In this document: piece by piece, positions 34,681 to 64,000 of the stretch
Layout: every line of letters begins with the position of its first letter
Numbering within the stretch: the first letter of the stretch is position 1
DNA from: Solen grandis
Lineage: Eukaryota > Mollusca > Bivalvia > Adapedonta > Solenidae
Assembly: GCA_021229015.1 (NCBI GenBank)
Contig: CM037777.1
Coordinates: forward strand, 23,363,515 to 23,427,514
Direction of reading: 5' to 3'
DNA: 64,000 bases
The notes under the pieces: model-generated
Databases searched by the model: none
What the model was told of the DNA's origin: nothing
Seen by the model: only the letters and a program-made list of their open reading frames with translations
Program-made: the position numbers and the translations under genes

Positions 34681-37500
34681 TAGGGCTTTCTGCCTCAAGC
34701 AGAAAGACCTTTTGGGTTTGTTATGTTTATTATTATTAGGGCTTTCTGCCTCAAGCAGAAAGACCTATTGGGTTTGTTATGTTTTTTCTTATTAGGACTT
34801 TCTGCCTACTGGCAGAAAGTCATATTGGGTTTGTACTGTTTATTCTTCTTCTTCTTCTTCTTCTTCTTATTATTCTTTTTTTCTTCCTCTTATATTTGTG
34901 TTAATTTCGATGTGTTGCCATTGGCCCTGAACAATCAGAATTTTATGGCATGTATTTCAAACCATGAGCTTTCGGATGCATTGAATTTCATATTCATATG
35001 ACGTCATATAACGTCAGACTTGACGTCACCTGAAAATGTTTGTACGCGGTCTACAGCCATTATTTCTGGACCGACTTCCATCAAAATTTCACAGAATGTG
35101 TATGTTAGGCTGTAGTTGTGCATCCAGGTGTCCGTTTTTCAAAATTCGAAAAGTCCATGGTTCTATGGCGAATCCAAGATTCGAACCAAGGTCGTAAATT
35201 TTCAAATGCTTATAAAATCTGTCATATTTAAGATAGAAAGTTGATATTTAGTCAGTATATAGGTCTCTAGAAGATTTAAACATTTTGTGCAAATAAATGT
35301 CATATGACGTCACGTGACGTCATTATATGATAATGTATTTCTAATATTAACAAGAATATTTCTATATGTTGAAATTGTCGAAGGGCAATGAAAATTTAAA
35401 GACACATGCTTCAAACGCTGAAATTTTTATTTCTATGATTTTCATATGCCTATGACGTCATATGACGTCACATTTGAAATATGCTACAAAAGTTTGTACG
35501 CGGTCTACAGCCATTGTTTGTGAACCGATTTTCATCAAATTTTCACAGATTGTGTATATTAAGTTCTAGTTGTGCATCCCGGTGTCCGTTTTTCAAAATT
35601 CGAAAAGTCCATGGTTCTATAGCGAATCCAAGATTCGAACCAAGGTCGTAATTTTTTAAATGCTTATAAAATCTGTCCCATTTCAGATAGAAAGTTGATA
35701 TTTAGTCAGTATATAGGTCTCTAGAAGTTTTAAACATTTTGTGCAAATAAATGTCATATGACGTCACGTGACGTCATTATATGATAATGTATTTCTAATA
35801 TTAACAAGAGTATTTCTATATGTTGAAATTGTCGAAGGGCAATGAAAATTTAATGACACATGCTTCAATCGCTGAAAGTTTGATTTTTATGATTTTCATA
35901 TGCCTATGACGTCATATGACGTCACACTTGAAATATGCAACAAAAGTTTGTACGCGGTCCAGAGCCATTGTTTATGAACCAATTTTCATCAAATTTTCAC
36001 AGAATGTGTATATTAAGTTCTAGTTGTGCATCTCGGTGTCCGTTTATCAAAATTCGAAAAGTCCATGGTTCTATAGCGAATTCAAGATTCGAACCAAGGT
36101 CGTAAATTTTTAAATGCTTATAAAATCGGTCCTATTTGAGATAGAAAAGTGATATTTGGTCAATATATAGGTCTCTAAGAGTCTTAAACATTTTGTGAAA
36201 AGAAACGTCATATGACGTCACGTGACGTCATTATATGATAATGTATTTATAATATTAACAAGAGTATTTCTATATGTTGAAATTGCCAAAGGGCAATGAA
36301 AATTTAATGACGTGAGGAAATTTTGATTTCACCCCTACTGCATATATGTAGCCATATCTCAATAAATATCGATTTTTGTAAATATATGTATGAATAAGAA
36401 TTATAGCTGAATAATTGACGTTTCCAAAGATATTTAGTTTATTAAAATTGGTTTAATGAAGCTAATTTTGCTGATAAGCTGTTTTCTTGAGGTTTAACAG
36501 TCAATATCTCAGAAACGACTGAAGATAAGTTTATACATTATGCGTATAAAATGTAGCATGTTTTAAGAGCTTTCTAACGGTACCAAGTTTATTGAAATTG
36601 GACTTCATATAAGAAAGTTACATGGAAAATAAGATATTTCATAATCATGCATCATAAAAATATGGAAAAGGTCACGCGCAGGGGTCACCAAGCTTAAATA
36701 CTTGCGCAACGACTTAAAAAAAAAAAAAAAAAAAAAAAAATATCAAATTGCAATTGATGGGCTATATCTTGATTTTTTTTGATTTTTTTTTGTTGTTGTT
36801 GTTTTTTGTCGAAAGTTGACTGTTTCCAAAATAAGCATTGAAGTTAATACATGTACAACGGCACAAGACAAAAATCCGTATTTGCAACACTATGTAGCTA
36901 GCGAGCAGTTTGCAAGCCTTGAAAAATTCACACGCAGCCCCACATTTTAGACCATCTAAAAACTGCATTGTTATGCTAACGATATTCATATTGCATCAGT
37001 TTGTAGGCTGGGATGTTACCTTTCAAAATATCACCATAGTTCGAAATTCCAGGAATTTATGGCAAAACTACGGAAGCCCAAACACGCCAAAATCGCTAAA
37101 TACGATTAACTACGTTACAGGTGTCGAAAGGATATAGCACTATACAAATATTCAATTCTTCTATATAATGAGGCTAAACTTAAACAAGGTTACAACTGAG
37201 CTGGAGTGATGAAATTCTATGTGTGATGAAAGTTAGAAACTTACATTTGAACACTGTTTCATTTTTCTTTCATGTCATATGACATAGTATAAATGTTGTA
37301 TGTAAACTACATGTGCAAGATATGGGCGGACTTTTATTAAAATTCACAGAATGTGTTCTATTTGTGCTATTTTATATAGAAATAGAGGAGATAGAAAGTT
37401 GCAATTTGGACAGATTATCTATTATGTCATCTTCTATATATACTATATAAAGCAGATGTTGCAGAAAGTCCTATCATTCGTTTAAACGAATGACATCTAG
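34681..37500 (+). mobile_element. Helitron-like element E14, near copy of E2
   Basis: After two GGGCTTTCTGCC-type hairpins and one AGGACTTTCTGCC hairpin (34796) the sequence follows E2 closely: the same ATTGGCCCTGAACAATCAG, three type B units (E2's first-to-second unit deletion is not shared) and the 1.1 kb module, ending in CTAG at 37497-37500. Small indels include loss of about 30 bp near 36453. Confidence 0.75.
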
Positions 37501-38100
37501 TTCTTCTTATTCTTTTTTTCTTCCAAACTGAGCGTTAATTTAAGCATGTTGCAATGGTCCCAGGGCCATGAAATTTTAATGGCATATACTTGATGCAATG
37601 AAATTTTGATTTCTATGATTTTCATATGCCTATGACGTCATATGACGTCACATTTGAAATATGCTCCAAAAGTTTGTACGCGGTCTATAGCCATTGTTTG
37701 TGAACCGATTTTCATCAAATTTTCACAGATTGTGTATATTATGTTCTAGTTGTGCATCCCGGTGTTTGTTTTTCAAAATTCGAAAAGTCCATGGTTCTAT
37801 AGCGAATCCAAGATTCGAACCAAGGTCGTAATTTTTTTAAATGCTTATAAAATCTGTCCTATTTAAGATAGAAAGTTGATATTTAGTCAGTATATAGGTC
37901 TCTAGAAGTTTTAAACATTTTGTGAAAATAAATGTCATATGACGTCACGTGACGTCATTATAAGATATTGTATTTCTAATTTTTACAAGAGTATTTCTAT
38001 ATGTTGAAATTGTCGAAGGGCAATGAAAATTTAATGACACATGCTTCAATTGCTAAAAGTTTGATTTCTATGATTTTCATGTGCCTATGACGTCATATGA
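37501..38100 (+). mobile_element. Helitron-like element E15, type B, cut by gap
   Basis: The 5' region is diverged (CTTCCAAACTGAGCGTTAAT). One complete type B unit starts at 37625, and the next reaches CCTATGACGTCATATGA at 38084-38100, where the N run begins. Confidence 0.7.
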
Positions 38101-38200
38101 NNNNNNNNNNNNNNNNNNNNNNNNNNNNNNNNNNNNNNNNNNNNNNNNNNNNNNNNNNNNNNNNNNNNNNNNNNNNNNNNNNNNNNNNNNNNNNNNNNNN
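38101..38200. other. Assembly gap (100 N)
   Basis: Exactly 100 unknown bases are present, a conventional placeholder for a gap of unknown length. The left side is repeat array and the right side is in the middle of an NF1 exon, so linkage of the two halves rests on scaffolding. Confidence 0.99.
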
Positions 38201-57401
<19,201 letters not shown>

Positions 57402-60253
57402 GTAAGTCGCTCCACCCACCCTCTCTTTAGTAATGTCTTCTCACCACACTGCGATGCTCTTTTCACTCCATACATTCTGTGTTAACAGAGCCTCAGCTTT
57501 TACAGGATTCCTTTCTGTGCATTTTGAAAAGTTGATGAAGTTTTCAAAAGCCTTCTTTTCATGACTTAATTTTAAGTATTTTTTTATCTTGAACTCTTCT
57601 AATTAAGGTGATGAAACTGAAACTTTTTTTTTTTTTAATTTTTCATTTATTTCATATCTCTAATTATCTAGCTTTTAAACCCTATTTTAGAAAAATCCTT
57701 TAAAGAAAAAAGTTTATGTGTAAGATTGATACGCTGAATGTTCTTCATTTTCTTTTCTTCTTTAATTTTTTTTTTCTCTCTCTCTTAAGAATTTTAAATG
57801 TGGAACATTTTATGTATTATTTGACTCCTTTAAAGATAATTGAGAGGTATTTCATAGTCATTAAAAACAAGTTTTATATCCTATTTATGAAATATCGCAT
57901 TTTCTCCCCAATTCTGGAAGAAATTTGAAATCCATAGATTTCTTTACTGTTACCCAGTAAAGATTTTTTTTTAAGAGTCCGCAGTACAAATTAATCCTTA
58001 AAAGAATTATTATTTTGAAATAACATATGTGTTGATAGATACATACTAGCTAATATATACAGATAGTAAATTAAGCATTACTTCCCTTTGGTGATCTTGC
58101 ATGTTTCATTATCCATGTTTATATTGTGACGAGTATACTCCTCCTTTGTTTACTGCTTTATATTGTACCTGATAAAAACATATTTATAAAAATTCAATAG
58201 CAACTGCAAGATTTTGCTTTTGAGCTGATATTTATTATTCATATGTAATGGAATTTCTTTAATTCAGCTAGTGAAATGAAAATATATTAATGTATTAATA
58301 AAAATAAAATATTGAAAAAGTGGAAATTCATACTTAGGCACTTTTGTGTGGAAGGATTGATCAGTGAACATGATTGTAAAGTTCTAGAACAAGACTACGT
58401 TGGTTTGTCCTTTTTCCTTCTTAAGTATAAGCATAAATGTCAATTATTTGTTGTGCTAAGGTATTTGATTTCACATGATTGTCACTGTGGTCCAGGAGTG
58501 ATGTATTTGACTGCTGATCTAAAGGTTGTGGACTTGAATTTTTCATGGCCTTCCCAGGTGAAAAGTACTGGTCCAACCCAGGAACCTTCGAGAGGGATTA
58601 GTATTAGTTGTAAGAATCTGTTTCCCAACTGACATAAAATAAATAAGTTTAAACTAATTTCACATTGTTTTTGGTTTGATGTCAATTTTGTGAGAATGTT
58701 TTAGCATCCCCTTTCATAAGTCAATCATTTACTTCTAGAAAACCCTTTATTTTCATTTTGATATTGCTGGTGAAGCAGACAAATTCAGATTAAGCCAGCA
58801 GGCCTTTTTCTAAGTGCCCTGTTTCCAGTTATAAATTGTTTTAAATCAAACAGAATTCCAATATTAGACAAATAATTCATGTACCTCTTGCTCCCTATTT
58901 ATTTCTGTGAGAAAATTATGGAAATGAAAAATTATGTTTTCCCCCAGTTCCTAGAAAAAGATATGTTTAGGCAGATAGGATAAAGGAAATTCCTTTATAA
59001 AAAGATGAGGGAAAACAATCTTACCTAAAAAAAAAAAGCTAAGAATTAGGGTTGATGGGAAAGGGGCTCATAAGCTGCAATAAAATGAGAATTGATGCTT
59101 AAGTCAAGTGATATAGGTGTTGTCATTTTTACTCTGTGCTTTAAAAATGTAGAACTTACTTTGATAAGATGTAATTGAATAAAACAGATGTAAAAAAATA
59201 TGTAAAATAAACCTTGTTTCAAGCATTTCAGGTTAAAAAATAAAACCTTGTTTCAAGCATTTCAGGTTAAGGACTGAAACATGTCAATGCAAAAAAAAAA
59301 AATGTGTGTGTGGATAATGAGCAAGCTCCTGTTACTGACTTTACAAGCATATTGTTATGATAACATCTAAGTGTCTTATATTGAGAGGGAGAAAGTATTA
59401 TTGACCAAACTATATGTATTTCATATGAAAAGATGTTTAGACAGATACTTGCTGATAGAGAAGGTACCTTGATTGACTGTGATATTATTGGGTTGTTTTC
59501 TTATTGTTTTATTTTTAATATTTTGGGTTTTGTCAAGTTTGGACTGTTTATTCATTGCATTCTTTGTTTCATGCATTGATTAATTCAGTCACTAATGGAG
59601 TGCAGTTAACATATTACTAATAAAAAAGAATTAAAAAAAAATTCAGTGTAAGGACCCATAGGGGCATTAAGCTGTTCTCCATTTTTTTTAAAAAATTTTT
59701 TGTAGTATTTTCCAAATGCACTTGGACAGTCATTTTGTAGCAAGGGTGCATATATTGTTCATAGGTATTAAAGGTTTTGTCCATTTTTTTAATCTAGGCT
59801 GTTGTTTGCACACAGCCTTTGAAAAGTCATAATGACAATTCCTTTGGAAAAAAATATATATATATAAAAATATATATAAAAGCCCAATCATGTTAAGCTA
59901 TAGTAACATGTGTTATAAAAATCTGTCAAAAAATATCTCATACATTAGGGCATAGTGACAATTTTTATGAAATTAAATTTTAAAAAAATGGAATTGTTCC
60001 AGTCTTGTGAGGGCAAAGTGATGTTATGTTTGAAAAAGATCAAATCAGGCCAGTCAAATTATGAAATGTGATGTTTTTATAAAAAATCTGTCCAGTCTCA
60101 TTAAGACATTGACAAGTTTGATAAAGGTCTGTCCAATCTCATTAAGGCCAAATGCTAAGGAATTAAGGGCATACAACAGGACATGATGCTAAGCATGAGT
60201 TGGATGTTTGTGGTGGTTCGCTATAGTGCGACTTGTTTCTCTTCTTCACCCAG
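57402..60253. other. Long AT-rich intron or 3' region after NF1 exon 24
   Basis: About 2.85 kb is present. A direct duplication, AACCTTGTTTCAAGCATTTC (59210-59275, two copies), and poly(A)/(TA) tracts near 59291 and 59856 are visible. No conserved NF1 C-terminal exon was recognised. Confidence 0.5.
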
Positions 60254-60362
60254 TCAATTCCCCTGAGCAACAGCCTCTAGAGAGAGACCCCTTAGACGAA
60301 TATGGTGATCCTGCCCTTAAGGAACTCTTCAGGCTTTGTTCCCAGTGACCCTAATAGCCAGG
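60254..60362 (+). CDS. NF1: Candidate alternative NF1 exon
   Basis: A GC-rich island has acceptor TTCTTCACCCAG (ending 60253) and donor CCAGG|GTAAGG. Joined to exon 24 (phase 1), it reads INSPEQQPLERDPLDEYGDP, then ALKELFRLCSQ and a TGA at 60346, giving an alternative C-terminus or a poison exon. An internal acceptor (AACTCTTCAG, ending 60332) with the same donor makes a 30 bp exon that keeps phase 1 and reads SFVPSDPNSQ. Which form is used cannot be decided from sequence. Confidence 0.5.
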
Positions 60363-60415
60363 GTAAGGCCACCTGTTTGTATTCTTTTATTCTGAACACA
60401 GAATACAGGTTATTC

Positions 60416-60488
60416 ATGCAAATTAACAATGCAAATTAACCATGCAAATGAATCATGCAAATGAATCATGCAAATGAATCATGCAAAT
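60416..60488 (+). repeat. 13 bp repeat of octamer ATGCAAAT
   Basis: ATGCAAAT starts at 60416, 60429, 60442, 60455, 60468 and 60481, exactly 13 bp apart, with GAATC or TAACA/TAACC spacers. More isolated copies follow downstream (for example near 60619, 60669 and 60950). ATGCAAAT is the consensus octamer of POU/Oct factors. Confidence 0.85.
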
Positions 60489-61422
60489 TTAGGGCAGCAT
60501 GTTTTGTTACCATAACACAAACTACAGGTTAATCAGGGAAATTAACCATGCAATTAACCATGCAGATTTAGAGCGGCATGTATGTATACACGATTAATCA
60601 CAAATTCACAGATAATTATGCAAATTAGGATGGCATGTTAGAATTCCAAACTTAGACTGAAGGCTTTCATGCAAATTATTTATGCAGAATTACCAGATGT
60701 GTAATTTTAGCAATATTCAGCTTGCATGTTTGTTTTTATTCTGAACACAGAATCAAATACTAATAACTTTATTTGACTTTTTTATGTTTTTTAACCCTGA
60801 ACATTGACCGAGTGACCTCATTTGAGCATCTTTATTCTGGCAAGAAATGTTACGCTATAATTGTACTCGAGTAAGGGTTCTACATATACCAGTAATACCA
60901 ACTCTTAATACAGTATGCAAGTTACACAAAGTTTCACGTAATTTTATTATGCAAATTACTTTGCTTTATGTCTATGGAAAGAATGCTTGTTACTTTCAAA
61001 TAATTTGCATTATCATTATAATGAATTTACTGGTAGTTGTATATTTCCAGAGCTAAGAATATTATCAAAGCCAACATTTTAGTTAAAATCAATGAAAACT
61101 GGTTTGAAATTCAGGTTGAAATGTAGTTGAAATTGACTGGGTTTATCTTACCTTGTTCAGATGTGTTTTAGCACCTTGGCAAACTCAGCAGACCCTGATC
61201 AGCCAGCTACTTTAAGAAACTGTCTAATTATGCTCTTTTCTGTTAACTCAAACAATATTCTAGCTCAATTCTACATATTCGGGTACCCTTTAATGTTTTG
61301 TAGAATATTCATCAAGTCATAAAAGTGGACATGAATATTTATGAGGTTAAAAGTTAAACAGGAGATGGGATATATGTGGATATATTGGATTGGGGTCACA
61401 TATTTTGTAGGGAGCATGTTTG
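60489..61422. other. AT-rich DNA, no gene seen
   Basis: Apart from scattered ATGCAAAT-like octamers, nothing was recognised. Confidence 0.4.
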
Positions 61423-61664
61423 TTAACCCTTTCCCTCATATAGACTCATTTTGACGCCCTCAATAGGTATCACATAAAGCCTGATCTGCAGAAAACCACA
61501 GTTAAACCTTACCAAATTTATTTACAAAATCCTCATTTCCAGACCACTGAGGAGCAGCAAACAGCATAAAACCTGATCAGCCTGCGAGTTACTCGCAGGC
61601 TGATCTGGTTTTATGCTGTTCGCATAGGTCTTTTCATGGTGTCCTCTATGAGGGAAAGGGTTAA
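61423..61664 (-). mobile_element. TTAA-flanked MITE, copy 2
   Basis: 242 bp between TTAA copies, the reverse complement of 46084-46325 with few differences, including the CAGCCTGCGAGT hairpin in its inverse form. The same TIR CCCTTTCCCTCATA is present at both ends. Confidence 0.85.
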
Positions 61665-62730
61665 TCATTTTAGTAGGAGTATTTGATTTCATGTAATGAG
61701 GGTTAGCATGTTAGTGTTGTGTTGGAAAGAAAGAACAATTATACACATTGATTTGCATTCATTCATTTATGTTTTATGTATGCAAATTTAAGTTCCATGA
61801 GATATAAACAACAGCTACCGGTATATTATAGTCCATTCTGATATGAAATCCCAACCTAATAAGTATACAATCCAGTATGGCCACTTAGGAAGCTTGATAC
61901 GTTATGGATGCAATATATTATACATTGACAATAAAAAAAAAAAAAAAAAAATATTTGCAATATCTAATAATGTGTGTCTGAATTAAGGCATGTTTGTTTA
62001 CATTACATAGTTCAGCTGTAAGTCTCAACTGCTCAACTGCCTGTCTTTGGATAACAAATCACTTCATAAATGGGGTATTACTTTGGCACTCATATACACA
62101 CATGTATTCAGTATCAAACATGGGCTTTCTCTCGACGAAGTTTTGAGACCTAATGTAGCTGTAATTTCAGAATGGCATGTATATTGTCTCTAATATCTAA
62201 ACAGAAACATTTCACTGGAAGTCTCACATTGTGTCTTATAGTATAATGATATTGCATTGCTGTTTGGTTTGGGTAGGAAATGGCCCTCATTGATTTGGTT
62301 ATACCATTTTTCAGCAATTTTCTATTCAATGATATAAGTAGGGTTTATATTATCTAAGCCTATGGGACTATTTTTTAAGCTATATGACAAAGCAATATCA
62401 ATATAATCCTTTGATGTATGGACGCTCATTTTTTTAAAAAAAAATTTCAGTCCTAAAAGATCCGTCATCTTAGTTAAGATATAATAACCAATGTTGTTTG
62501 TATTTTCATGTTCTCTGTTATACATTTGTTTGTTTCTCTCTTATGTTGACTGGTAGTTGGTATATGGATGTTGTGGTATCATGTATAGATCATAGACAAT
62601 GGTCCAGTCCCTCTAGAATCCAGTATAAGTACAAGTCTTCCAATTGGTCTTGTTCACTGCTAAATTAGCCAGTCTTTGGATGCACTTTTTTGTTTCTTAA
62701 ATAACATTTTGTTGAAATACATGTCTGTTT
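61665..62730. other. AT-rich DNA, no gene seen
   Basis: A poly(A) run is near 61931. No exon or repeat family was recognised. Confidence 0.4.
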
Positions 62731-62731
62731 T

Positions 62732-62996
62732 AAGCTCCCATGAACATGCAGTGATCATGGGGAGCTATTGGAACTGGACAGTATCCGTTGTTGGTCTTCA
62801 ACAATTTCTTCAAACATCATCTCCCTAACCACTTCAACTATTATGATAAAGTTCTTTGGATGGTTCCCTTTTAAAGCTGTTGAAAAGATTTGGTTTCCTT
62901 GGCAACAGATAGGGGGATGGGGAATGGCCACAAGGGATGGGACTAATTTTCCTTATTATGGTTACCAAATAGTGAAAATTTAATTAATCCTTTAGT
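62732..62996 (+). repeat. Hairpin-started repeat, family F7
   Basis: It starts AGCTCCCATGAACATGCAGT with complementary TCATGGGGAGCT, the same plan as F2 (hairpin with AGCT ends). CAGTATCCGTTGTTGGTCTT and CTTCAAACATCATCTCCCTA then follow. The 3' end is not clear. The GTCCGTC tract is reduced to a single TCCGTTG. Confidence 0.45.
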
Positions 62997-64000
62997 CCAA
63001 AATTGTTGGGCAGGTTTGAAAATAATTTTATATAAAAGCATGGCAATTATGGAGCCAAGTCCAATTATGGAGCCAAGTCCATTACTGATCCTCAAACAGT
63101 ATTGTACACATTTTTTGAATGTATAAACAAATGTATTGTTTTTAAGTGAGTGATCTAGGGTCTTCAGGGCACTATTGTTTGTCTGTGGTGATTGTGCTTG
63201 GATAAAGGGGCTGCTTTCCTTACTCAGCAAGTTTTACAAATTCATGCAGCTTTAAGTTATAAACAGATAAAGCTTCCCTTCTTTTTCACCTCTGTCTGCA
63301 ATACTAGTACAGAGTAACCTGAAAAATTCTTCAATAATTGCAACATGACAGGTTTTCTTGGTGAAATTCCATGCTTTTATTTCTGTGCCTTCTATGCCAT
63401 ATGCTTTTCCTCTCATGGTGTCAGATGCCCCAAACACTTAGTACTAAGATAAGTCCCATTGAGTCTCTTGTTCAGTCCATTAACCATCTCAATAACTGTT
63501 CTAAATATCCTGTTTTAAGTGTGGAAATTGTTGGATACTTGTACACATTTTAACTTTGAATATAGTTCTGCTTCATTCAGGAAAAGATAATCAGGGTAAA
63601 ATAACCACAGATTCGCAAAAAGAAAATGTATAATTCCAATATGCAATACAATAAAAATATGGAAAAGACTAGACATTGTAATTGTATTAATTTCATCTTC
63701 AATAGACTTTCACTATATGAACATGAGGTATAAGAAAAATTGACTTGGATTCTTACATTAAATTAAAAAAAAATGCATGATGTTTGTTATATACAGTAAA
63801 TATTATGTTCCTATCTGTTGTCTTTCTTGTGTTTAAAAAAATGATTACTTAGAATTAAAGACCTCTCAGTGGTTGGCTTGAAGATGACAGAATTCAGTAT
63901 TGTCCATTGGTTAAGGACGAGTAGTGTATTCCTTACTTACAGTCCAAACTGTCCTAGGTCTTTACCTCATAACCTAATTTATAGACGCATTTTGACACAT
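62997..64000. other. AT-rich DNA to window end, no gene seen
   Basis: A small direct repeat, AATTATGGAGCCAAGTCC (63045-63080), is present. No conserved NF1 exon was recognised. Confidence 0.4.

Noticed and set aside
58312..58632. 106-codon plus-strand ORF after NF1 exon 24
   Set aside because: AT-rich, no acceptor giving phase 1 continuity with exon 24 and no similarity to the neurofibromin C-terminus.

Overview
The window is a eukaryotic genomic scaffold segment, most likely from a bivalve mollusc. Genes are split by GT-AG introns, intergenic DNA is AT-rich, and repeats take up much of the sequence. The bivalve guess is an inference from the repeat style (tandem-repeat rolling-circle elements and many GTCCGTCC-bearing intronic repeats) and from a neurofibromin that is clearly animal but not vertebrate. 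A 100-base run of N (38101-38200) is a scaffold gap.

Layout. (1) 1-16169 is a head-to-tail array of non-autonomous Helitron/Helentron-like (HINE/DINE-1 style) elements. They have hairpin ends, a CTAG-T 3' terminus and internal tandem units of about 452 bp packed with TGACGTCA palindromes. (2) 16170-18095 is a decayed minus-strand LINE with a degenerate 2A-like motif, a PHD finger and an APE endonuclease, split by another repeat. (3) 18096-31376 is mostly unrecognised AT-rich DNA. It holds minisatellites, a tRNA-derived SINE, a mariner-like remnant, a large GTCCGTCC-type repeat, and exons of an unidentified minus-strand gene (26.9-29.6 kb) that includes a tandemly triplicated symmetrical exon. 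(4) 31377-38100 is a second Helitron-like array, nearly identical to blocks of the first one. (5) From 38201 to at least 57401, 24 plus-strand exons encode the C-terminal part of neurofibromin (NF1), about 1,180 residues. They run from the Sec14-PH module through the HEAT-like C-terminal region. The GAP domain and N-terminus are not present, and the last conserved exons lie beyond 64000 or were not found. (6) The NF1 introns and the region to 64000 carry TTAA-flanked MITEs, SINEs, several families of hairpin-ended GTCCGTCC repeats and minisatellites.

The most interesting signals are these. A minisatellite abutting NF1 exon 12 repeats the 3' splice acceptor every 42 bp in the exon's own open frame. 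A neighbouring intron repeats a 5' splice-site-like string. Several repeat families share one architecture: a 5' hairpin, a GTCCGTCC tract, tandem units, and a 3' hairpin followed by CTCTTGTT. The CRE-like palindromes of the Helitron-like arrays are spaced exactly one helical turn apart.

All calls come from reading the sequence; no database search was possible. NF1 exon boundaries were set by splice consensus, reading-frame continuity and the remembered human neurofibromin sequence.
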